NCBI GenBank assembly: GCA_904419035.1
Contig: CAJFQL010000007.1
Location: forward strand, 1-64,000
Direction: 5' to 3'
Source of the DNA: Heritagella caecorum
GTDB taxonomy: Bacteria; Bacillota; Clostridia; Oscillospirales; Acutalibacteraceae
DNA length: 64,000 nt
This document shows, one piece after another, positions 57,277 through 64,000 of this stretch. Numbering within the stretch: position 1 is the first letter of the stretch; each line of letters starts with the position of its first letter. The notes beneath the pieces are model-generated. The model saw only the letters and a program-made list of their open reading frames with translations, was not told the origin of the DNA and did not search any database. A program made the position numbers and the translations under genes.

Positions 57277-58577
57277 CAGTCCTTTTCCTCCTTCTGGCGC
57301 ACGATGATGGAATTGGCGTGGGCCGTCAATCCTTCGGCGTTGGCGAGGGTGACGATTTCATCGGCATCCCGCAGCAGTGCTTCCTTGGTATAGGCGATAA
57401 AGCTGGACTTCTTCACAAAGCTGTCCACCGACAGGGGCGAGAAGAACCGCGCCGTGCCGGACGTGGGCAGCACGTGGTTGGGCCCGGCAAAATAGTCGCC
57501 CAAAGGTTCCGGGGAATAGTGCCCCAGGAACACCGACCCGGCGTTATCCAGTTTACCGACGTACGTCATGGGTTCCCGGCAGCACACTTCCAGGTGTTCG
57601 GGGGCGAGTAAATTGGCAAACGCCACCACTTCGTCCATGGTGTCGCACACGATCATGGCGCCGTAATGCTGCAGGCTTTCTTCAATAATCGCCCGGCGGG
57701 ACAGGGTTTGCACCTGCAAAGCCAGTTCCTGTTCCGTCTGCTTTGCAATTTTTTCGCTAGTCGTGATCAAAATGGCGGACGCCAACCGGTCATGTTCCGC
57801 CTGGCTCATCAGGTCGGCGGCCAAAAACCGGGGGTTGGCGGAATCGTCGGCCACAATCAAAATTTCGCTGGGGCCGGCGATCATGTCGATATCCACCGTG
57901 CCGTACAGCAATTTTTTCGCCGTAGCCACAAAGATATTGCCCGGGCCCACGATTTTATCCACCCGCGGCACGGTTTCGGTGCCATATGCCAGGGCGGCCA
58001 CGGCCTGGGCCCCGCCCATCAGGAACACCCGGTCCACCCCGGCCACTGCGGCGGCCGCCATAATGGTGGGGTTCGGCCGGCCGTCTTTGCTGGGGGGCGT
58101 GACCATGACGATCTCGCCCACCCCGGCCACATGGGCGGGAATGGCGTTCATTAAAACGGAGCTGGGGTACGCCGCCGTGCCGCCGGGCACATAAATGCCC
58201 ACCCGGTGCAGCCCCCGCACCCGTTGGCCCATGACGGTGCCGTCTGCCCGGGTGGTGAGCCAGCTCTGCTGCTTTTGCCGTTCGTGGAAATCCCGGATAT
58301 TACGGGCCGCATCTTGCAGCGCCTGCCGGAATTTGGGGTCACAGCTTTGCAGGCAGTCTTCCAGCTCTTTTCTGGACACTTCCGTCTGTTCCGGCGCGCG
58401 GCCATCGAATTTTTCGGTATAGGCGCGCACGGCGCTGTCGCCGTTTTCCCGCACATTCTGCAAAATCTCCGCCACAGTCTGTTCCACCCGGCGGTCTTTT
58501 TCGTCGCCGCGTTTTTTTAGTTGATCGACAAACGCCCGCCGTTCTTCGGCGCTGCCGGTGATCAGTTGCATCAGCAT
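57276..58577 (-). CDS. hisD: Histidinol dehydrogenase
   Basis: 433 residues, full length. Zn- and NAD-dependent oxidation of histidinol to histidine in two steps. Motifs: VGIYVPGGTAAYPSSVLMNAIPA, FLMGGAQAVAALAYGT, KIVGPGNIFVATAKKLL, AGPSEILIVAD, SQAEHD and NHVLPTSGTARFFSPLSV. The ATG at 58577 has AAGGAG 10 bases upstream and overlaps the hisG end by 7 bases; a second ATG at 58571 is the alternative. Confidence 0.97.
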   Translation of the reverse strand: MLMQLITGSAEERRAFVDQLKKRGDEKDRRVEQTVAEILQNVRENGDSAVRAYTEKFDGRAPEQTEVSRKELEDCLQSCDPKFRQALQDAARNIRDFHERQKQQSWLTTRADGTVMGQRVRGLHRVGIYVPGGTAAYPSSVLMNAIPAHVAGVGEIVMVTPPSKDGRPNPTIMAAAAVAGVDRVFLMGGAQAVAALAYGTETVPRVDKIVGPGNIFVATAKKLLYGTVDIDMIAGPSEILIVADDSANPRFLAADLMSQAEHDRLASAILITTSEKIAKQTEQELALQVQTLSRRAIIEESLQHYGAMIVCDTMDEVVAFANLLAPEHLEVCCREPMTYVGKLDNAGSVFLGHYSPEPLGDYFAGPNHVLPTSGTARFFSPLSVDSFVKKSSFIAYTKEALLRDADEIVTLANAEGLTAHANSIIVRQKEEKD

Positions 58578-59206
58578 GTCTTTTTCGCTCCTTCCAGACG
58601 GGCCACCAGTTCTTCGATCTGCTTTTTGCGCAGCTTCATGCTGGCCGTATTTACAATCAGCCGGGCCGACAGATCGGCCACTGTCTCTTTAACTTCCAGT
58701 CCGTTTTCTTTTAATGTGGTGCCGGTTTCGACAATATCCACAATGCCGTCGGCAAGCCCCAGTAGCGGCGCGAGTTCCACGCTGCCTTCAATGCGGATGA
58801 CCCGCACGTCCATTTGCTTATTTTCAAAAAACGCCCGGGTGACATTAGGATACTTGGACGCGACCACCTTTTCCCGGTACCCGGCGTAAAAATCCACGCC
58901 TTTGGGCCCCGCCAGGGCAAACCGGCACCGGCCAAATCCCAAATCCATCACTTCGAAAAACCGGGTGCCGTGTTCCATGATGGTGTCTTTGCCCACCACG
59001 CCCAGGTCGCACACACCGTTTTCCACATAGGTAATCACGTCGGCGGCTTTACTCAGCACCACTTCCATGCTGCCGTCCCCTACGGGCAGGATCAACCGCC
59101 GCCCTTTTTCATGCACCTGGGTGCAATCGATGCCCGCTTTTTCCAGCAGGGCCACCGTATCTTTTTCCAGCCGCCCTTTTGTCAGGGCCATACGCAGCGG
59201 CCTCAT
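58571..59206 (-). CDS. hisG: ATP phosphoribosyltransferase catalytic subunit, short form
   Basis: 211 residues, the short HisG that lacks the C-terminal ACT-like regulatory domain and needs HisZ. Motifs: RMALTKGRLEKDTVALLEKAG, VENGVCDLGVVGKDTIMEHG, and ADGIVDIVETGTTLKENGL binding PRPP. It starts histidine synthesis from ATP and PRPP. It overlaps the hisZ stop by 4 bases. Confidence 0.97.
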   Translation of the reverse strand: MRPLRMALTKGRLEKDTVALLEKAGIDCTQVHEKGRRLILPVGDGSMEVVLSKAADVITYVENGVCDLGVVGKDTIMEHGTRFFEVMDLGFGRCRFALAGPKGVDFYAGYREKVVASKYPNVTRAFFENKQMDVRVIRIEGSVELAPLLGLADGIVDIVETGTTLKENGLEVKETVADLSARLIVNTASMKLRKKQIEELVARLEGAKKTC

Positions 59207-60393
59207 ACTTCCACCTCCCGGACTTGTTCGCCCACAACCGCCAGCCGGTGAATCCCGCTGCTTAGCGCATAGTCTTTCGCCTGCTCCATGGTTTCACACA
59301 CGGCGTATTCACAGATAACGCCCTGCTCCTGCCTATCTTGCATATACAAAAGCGCTTTGGTTTCCTGCCCTTTTTCGCCGAATACCAATAGCTGAGGCGC
59401 CGGGCACACGATTCCCTGTTCGCGCATCAGGCTGCGGGCTACGGCGTCGATTTTGAGGGCAAAGCCCACGGCGGGCATGGGCTGCCCGAACCAGTCGAGC
59501 AAACTGTCGTACCGCCCGCCGGACAGCACGGCTTCCCCTTCCCCGGGGATATACGCCGAAAACACCACGCCGGTGTAATAATCGTTGCGCTGTACCAGCC
59601 CTAAATCAAACATCACATGATCGGAAAGCCCCAGGTCGCACAGCTTTTCATACAAGTTTTGTAAGTACGAAAGGGCTTCAGACGCCCGGCTGCCGCCGCA
59701 CAGCGCCCGCGCCTCATGGAGCACCTCCGGCCCACCAAACAGCCGCGGCAACTTTTGCAGCGCCTGCACCGCGGGGGTATCGGGGATTTCATCCAGCATG
59801 GCGGACAAAGCCGCATAGTTTTTCGCTTCAATCGCCCGGCGGATGGCCTCCCGCCCTTCATCGTCCACGGGCAGTTCTTCCGACAGCCCCTGGAAAATGC
59901 CGGCGTGGCCCAGCTCGATGCGGTAACCGGGTACCATATCCTGCAAAATGCGGGAGGCAAGGAACAGCGCTTCCAGGTCAGCTTTCAGCCCGCCGGCGCC
60001 CAGCAGTTCCATACCGCATTGCAGCTGTTCATCGTCCCGCCCATCCAGGCCGGGGTTATTGCGGTACACCATTTCATCGTACCACAGCCGCAGCGGCCGG
60101 GGCAGCGCCTGCAAGCGGGTGGCCGCCAGCCGCGCAATGGGCAGCGTGCAGTCGGGGCGCATGACCAGCAGGCGGCCTTTGTTATCGGTCATTTTGTAGA
60201 GGTCTTCCTGGGCAAAGCCGGTATGCGAAGGGTCGAACAGGTCGTAAAATTCCACGCCGGGGGTTACCACTTCCCGGTATCCGCTGCGGCGCAGCCGGGA
60301 CGCGGCTTTTTCCCGCAGGGTACGGCGCAGGGTGCATTCCTCCAGCAAAATATCTTTCATGCCTTCGGGGGTGATCATACGGTTATGTTTCAT
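59203..60393 (-). CDS. hisZ: ATP phosphoribosyltransferase regulatory subunit
   Basis: 396 residues, a class II histidyl-tRNA-synthetase-like protein without the anticodon domain function. Typical parts: TPEGMKDILLEECTLRRTLREKA, PDCTLPIARLAATRL, RYDEMVYRNN-type LWYDEMVYRNNPGLDGR, and YYTGVVFSAYIPG...VLSGGRYDSLL. It forms the hetero-octamer with short HisG and gives feedback control by histidine. The start at 60393 lacks a near ribosome site: AAGGAAAGG is about 15 bases upstream, with CTCCTT in between. First gene of the operon. Confidence 0.94.
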   Translation of the reverse strand: MKHNRMITPEGMKDILLEECTLRRTLREKAASRLRRSGYREVVTPGVEFYDLFDPSHTGFAQEDLYKMTDNKGRLLVMRPDCTLPIARLAATRLQALPRPLRLWYDEMVYRNNPGLDGRDDEQLQCGMELLGAGGLKADLEALFLASRILQDMVPGYRIELGHAGIFQGLSEELPVDDEGREAIRRAIEAKNYAALSAMLDEIPDTPAVQALQKLPRLFGGPEVLHEARALCGGSRASEALSYLQNLYEKLCDLGLSDHVMFDLGLVQRNDYYTGVVFSAYIPGEGEAVLSGGRYDSLLDWFGQPMPAVGFALKIDAVARSLMREQGIVCPAPQLLVFGEKGQETKALLYMQDRQEQGVICEYAVCETMEQAKDYALSSGIHRLAVVGEQVREVEV

Positions 60394-60425
60394 AAGGAGC
60401 GGATTCTGCCTTTCCTTTTCATTTT

Positions 60426-60437
60426 ACGCTTTAGCGT
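60426..60437. promoter_or_regulatory. Palindrome at the his operon transcription start
   Basis: ACGCT-TT-AGCGT, a perfect 5-bp inverted repeat, begins at the predicted +1 of the hisZ promoter. It may be an operator or the base of a leader hairpin. Confidence 0.35.
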
Positions 60438-60443
60438 GGTAAC

Positions 60444-60472
60444 ATAATACCACACTGATACTTTTGTGTCAA
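60444..60472 (-). promoter_or_regulatory. Sigma-A promoter of the his operon
   Basis: TTGACA (60467-60472), a 17-bp spacer and TATTAT (60444-60449) on the minus strand. I find no T-box leader or histidine leader peptide in the ~45-base leader. Confidence 0.88.
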
Positions 60473-60480
60473 CGCTTATT

Positions 60481-63400
60481 TCAGCCGAACAAACTCAGCT
60501 GGCTGCTCTGGGGCAGGCCACTTAGCGCACCGGTTTCCGTCAAGGTATCGATGACGGCACGGCTAACATGGGCCCTTGTCTGCAAATCTTCCACGGATAA
60601 AAATTCCCCGCCGGATTCCCGCGCCTGCATCAGGCTGTTGGCGGCGGCTTCACCCACACCGCTCATGGACGAAAACGGCAGACGGATTTTCCCATCTTCC
60701 ACCAAAAAGCGCTTGGCGTCGCTTTTATACAGGTCGATGGGCAATACCTCGATCCCCCGGGCCAACATTTCGTTGACGATTTGGAACGTGGTAAATGCCG
60801 CTTCTTCCTTGGCGGTAGCTTCGTGGCCCTTTTGCTGGATTTCCTTCATGCGCTGGCGCACGGCGGCCCGGCCGCGGCTAACGGTGGCGGCGTCGAAATC
60901 TTCACCGCGCACGGTGAAATAGGCCGCGTAGTATTCCACGGGCCGGTGCACTTTGTACCATCCCAGACGCAAAGCCGCAATCATGTACGCGGCGGCGTGG
61001 GCTTTGGGGAACATGTACTTAATCTTCAGGCAGCTTTCCAGGTACCATTCCGGTACGCCGTGATCCCGCATGGCCTGTTTGTGTTCGTCGGTGAGCAATT
61101 TTTTCGATTTGCCTTTCCGCACGATTTCCATGATTTTAAAGGCCATTTTCGGTTCCAGGCCTTTATGGAGCAGGTAGGTCATAATGCTGTCACGGGTCCC
61201 GATCACTTCTTTGATGGTGCAGGTACCGTTTTTGATCAGGTCCTGGGCGTTTCCCAGCCACACGTCGGTGCCGTGGGACAGACCCGATACCTGTAATAGG
61301 TCCGAAAACGTTTTGGGCTGGCAATCCACCAGCATCTGGCGAACAAACGGCGTGCCCAGTTCCGGGAGCGAAAACGTGCCCGTTTCGGAATCGATGTCTT
61401 CCGGCGTAACCCCCAGCGCTTTGGTGCTGTTGAAAAGGCTCATCACGTCCGGGTCGCTCATGCTCACCTTCATCACCGGGATGCCCGTGTATTCTTCCAG
61501 ATAATGGTAGATGGTCGGCACATCGTGGCCCAGTTCGTCCAGCTTACAGATGGTATCGTGGATGGAATGGAAGTCGAAATGGGTGGTGATGTTGTCGCTG
61601 GTCATATCGTTGGCCGGGTGCTGTACAGGGCAGAATTCGTAAATATCGTGGCCCTTGGGCACCACGACCATGCCGCCGGGGTGCTGGCCCGTGGTGCGGC
61701 GGATACCGGTACAGCCCATAGCCAGGCGCATTTCTTCCGCCCTGTGCAGGGTAATGGAGCGCCCTTCTTCGTACTTTTTTACATAGCCGATGGCCGTTTT
61801 GTCGGCCACGGTAGCGATGGTACCGGCTTTAAACACGTGGTCCTTACCGAACAGGGTTTCCGTGTAGCGGTGGGCGCCGCTCTGATATTCACCGGAAAAG
61901 TTCAGGTCGATATCGGGGGTTTTGTCGCCGTCGAAGCCCAAAAAGGTTTCGAACGGGATGGTGTGGCCGTCCCGGTCATAGGGGTGACCGCACACCGGGC
62001 AGTTTTTCGGCGGCAGGTCAAACCCGGAATCGTAACTGCCGTCGGTGATAAATTCACTGTGTTTGCAGTGGGGGCAAATGTAGTGGGGTTCTAGGGGGTT
62101 TACTTCCGAAATACCCGACATGGACGCCACGAACGACGAACCGACCGACCCACGGGAGCCCACCAAATACCCGTGAGCTTCACTGTCGGCTACCAATTTT
62201 TGCGCCGTCATGTACAAAACAGAAAACCCATGTTTATTGATAGAGCCCAGTTCCCGCTCCAGCCGCTTTTGTACCAGTTCGGGCAGCGGGTCGCCATAGC
62301 GTTCTTTGGCGCGCTGCCAGCAGATGGCATTGAGCTGTTCTTCGGCCCCGTCGATAAACGGCGGGAACACCCCTTCGGGAATGGGGCGCACCACATCCAC
62401 CGATTCGGCAATGCGGTTGGGGTTTTCGATGACCACTTCCCGGGCTTTTTCTTCCCCCAGGTAGGCAAATTCCCGCAGCATTTCGTCGGTGGTACGCAAA
62501 TATAGCGGTGCCTGCTCTTCCGCATCGGAAAAGCCCATGGAAGCCATGAGCACTTTACGATAGTCGGCGTCTTTCGGATCGAGAAAATGCACGTCGCAGG
62601 TGGCGCACACCGGCTTGTGCAGCGCTTCGCCCAGACGCACCACCGTGCGGTTATACTCCCGCAGGGCCTCTTCGTCGGCGGCGGTGCCTTCGCGGATCAT
62701 AAAGCGGTTGTTGCCGATGGGCTGGATCTCCAGGTAATCGTAAAACGAGGCGATGTCGCACAAATTTTGCCACGGTTCGTTATTCACAATGGCGCGGAAC
62801 AGTTCCCCGGCTTCGCAGGCGGAACCGAGGATCAGCCCTTCCCGGTGCTTTAACAGCACGCTTTTGGGGATGAGGGGCTTTTTATAAAAGCAGTGCAAAT
62901 GCGCATAGGAAATCAGCTGGTACAAATTGCGCAGGCCCTGCTTATTTTTCACCAGCATGATCTGGTGGTACGAACGCAGTTTTTTCGGGTCGCCGCCGGT
63001 CAGGGACGTGTTGAGCTGCTGCACCGAGGTAATTTTCACCTTTTCTTTGACCCGGTCGAGGAGCAGTAGGAAAATCTGCGCCAGCACAAACGCATCGCCG
63101 TCGGCGCGGTGGTGATGCTTTTCTTCCACTTTCAGGTACCGGGCGACGGTATCGAGCTTATAATTGCGGATGTCCCGCAGCAGCGACCGGCACATGGGGA
63201 TGGAATCGATATACGTATACGAAAAATCCTGCCCGGTGCTCTCGGAGGCCGTGCGCAGGAACGAAACATCAAAGTCGGCGTTGTGGGCAATGAGCACGGC
63301 GCTATCCGGCGCACCGCAGAACGCGCGGAACTGGGATAGGGCCTCACTGATATCCGGCGCATCTTTGACCATATCGTCGGTAATGCTGGTCAGTTCCGTA

Positions 63401-64000
63401 ATCTTGGCGGGAATGGGCCGGCCGGGGTTTACAAACGTATCGAACCGGTCGGTAATCTGCCCGTCCACAATTTTGACGGCGCCAATTTCGGTGACGGCGT
63501 CTTTGCGCGGGGACAGGCCGGTGGTTTCGATATCGAACGCAATAAACGTGCCCGTCAGCGGCAGATCCAGCGTCCCTTTGACGGCGGGCACCATGTCGTT
63601 GACAAAGTACGCCTCCATGCCATAGATGACTTTAAAATCTTCGTCGTCCTTGCGGATGGCTTCCACGGCGTTCATGGCATCGGGGAAGGCCTGGGCCACG
63701 CCGTGGTCGGTGATGGCCACCGCCTTGTGCCCCCAGTCGTGGGCGCGGCGGATCAGGTCACCGGCGGACGACACGCCGTCCATGCTGCTCATGTTGGTAT
63801 GTAAATGCAGTTCCACCCGCTTCTGGGGGGCGGAGTCGGTCACTTTGAGCTGTTTGGCTTTGGCTAGGGACCTTGGCCGCAGCACAATTTCGTGGTCGTA
63901 TTTATCGTATTCCACCTGGCCCCGGGCAATCAGGCTGTCGCCTTTTTTCAGCTCGTCCAGAACCTGGCACTGGCGCACTTCCTGGATGATCTTCAGCGTC
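60481..64000 (-). CDS. polC: DNA polymerase III alpha subunit, PolC type (5' end outside window)
   Basis: At least 1170 codons, still open at the window edge (frame continues to 63999 as TLKIIQEVRQ...), so the N-terminal region is missing. Order: OB-fold piece, PHP domain (VELHLHTNMSSMDG, VAITDHG), inserted DEDDh proofreading exonuclease (IAFDIETTGL, IAHNADFDVSF, HHRADGDAFV), PHP continued, a zinc module (CPHC...CPVC), the polymerase active site (TPDIDLNFSGEYQ), thumb/fingers, and the C-terminal beta-clamp motif QLSLFG. It is the replicative polymerase of low-GC Gram-positives. No terminator separates it from the his promoter, so some read-through into hisZ is possible. Confidence 0.97.
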   Translation of the reverse strand, partial: TLKIIQEVRQCQVLDELKKGDSLIARGQVEYDKYDHEIVLRPRSLAKAKQLKVTDSAPQKRVELHLHTNMSSMDGVSSAGDLIRRAHDWGHKAVAITDHGVAQAFPDAMNAVEAIRKDDEDFKVIYGMEAYFVNDMVPAVKGTLDLPLTGTFIAFDIETTGLSPRKDAVTEIGAVKIVDGQITDRFDTFVNPGRPIPAKITELTSITDDMVKDAPDISEALSQFRAFCGAPDSAVLIAHNADFDVSFLRTASESTGQDFSYTYIDSIPMCRSLLRDIRNYKLDTVARYLKVEEKHHHRADGDAFVLAQIFLLLLDRVKEKVKITSVQQLNTSLTGGDPKKLRSYHQIMLVKNKQGLRNLYQLISYAHLHCFYKKPLIPKSVLLKHREGLILGSACEAGELFRAIVNNEPWQNLCDIASFYDYLEIQPIGNNRFMIREGTAADEEALREYNRTVVRLGEALHKPVCATCDVHFLDPKDADYRKVLMASMGFSDAEEQAPLYLRTTDEMLREFAYLGEEKAREVVIENPNRIAESVDVVRPIPEGVFPPFIDGAEEQLNAICWQRAKERYGDPLPELVQKRLERELGSINKHGFSVLYMTAQKLVADSEAHGYLVGSRGSVGSSFVASMSGISEVNPLEPHYICPHCKHSEFITDGSYDSGFDLPPKNCPVCGHPYDRDGHTIPFETFLGFDGDKTPDIDLNFSGEYQSGAHRYTETLFGKDHVFKAGTIATVADKTAIGYVKKYEEGRSITLHRAEEMRLAMGCTGIRRTTGQHPGGMVVVPKGHDIYEFCPVQHPANDMTSDNITTHFDFHSIHDTICKLDELGHDVPTIYHYLEEYTGIPVMKVSMSDPDVMSLFNSTKALGVTPEDIDSETGTFSLPELGTPFVRQMLVDCQPKTFSDLLQVSGLSHGTDVWLGNAQDLIKNGTCTIKEVIGTRDSIMTYLLHKGLEPKMAFKIMEIVRKGKSKKLLTDEHKQAMRDHGVPEWYLESCLKIKYMFPKAHAAAYMIAALRLGWYKVHRPVEYYAAYFTVRGEDFDAATVSRGRAAVRQRMKEIQQKGHEATAKEEAAFTTFQIVNEMLARGIEVLPIDLYKSDAKRFLVEDGKIRLPFSSMSGVGEAAANSLMQARESGGEFLSVEDLQTRAHVSRAVIDTLTETGALSGLPQSSQLSLFG

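Noticed and set aside
60394..60480. T-box or His leader peptide before hisZ
   Set aside because: The leader is too short and has no run of His codons or T-box sequence.

Overview
The window looks like chromosome of a GC-rich Firmicute of class Clostridia, most plausibly an Oscillospiraceae/Ruminococcaceae gut anaerobe. The reasons are a PolC-type DNA polymerase III, an IspH-ribosomal protein S1 fusion, a LexA box of the Gram-positive type in front of uvrBA, LytTR, PucR and RpiR regulators, and a short HisG with HisZ. I see no tRNA, rRNA, insertion sequence, integrase, phage gene or CRISPR array. Most genes lie on the minus strand in compact operons separated by strong hairpin terminators. The species call is inference.

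Layout. 1-4632: the tail of an acidic repeat protein, a small membrane protein, and a PucR regulator divergent from a flavin/Fe-S ene-reductase. 4725-14456 (minus): the most unusual block. It holds a LytTR regulator with a degenerate receiver, a Ca-loop repeat protein with a C39-like cysteine peptidase domain, an unrecognised 173-residue protein, three different dynamin-like GTPases and a small two-TM protein, all 9-41 bases apart. The third GTPase carries a second, catalytically dead dynamin GTPase domain in front of its intact one. 14646-29834: sirtuin and adenine deaminase, AraC, nitroreductase, a DtxR/MntR-type regulator, a Na/Pi symporter, two G3E (CobW-like) GTPases with a His-rich metal-binding stretch, a GH172/VOC pair, a LytTR two-component system, a YtrA-like GntR-ABC operon, and DUF5662.

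29910-46253: secDF, two YczE/YitT-like membrane proteins flanking the RNase P RNA gene, the NAD salvage pair pncA-pncB, a small XRE regulator, and the operon rpiR - flavoprotein - cmk - plsC - plsC - ispH/rpsA. Next is a DUF5685 - DnaJ/TPR - membrane protein operon. 46445-64000: uvrBA under a LexA box, radC-vanZ, an RluA pseudouridine synthase, the histidine operon hisZ-G-D-C-B-(AI)-E with a HisA-HisI fusion and no hisH or hisF, and a polC truncated by the window end.

How the genes work together. The housekeeping operons are coherent: histidine biosynthesis, excision repair, NAD salvage, Sec secretion, and phospholipid, isoprenoid and CMP supply. The candidate undescribed system is the dynamin operon. 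Its three large GTPases probably act together on a membrane, with the small membrane protein as a possible anchor and the calcium-loop/peptidase protein and the 173-residue protein as accessory parts. That function is inference from composition and spacing. No function in defence, envelope stress or vesiculation can be read from the sequence alone.
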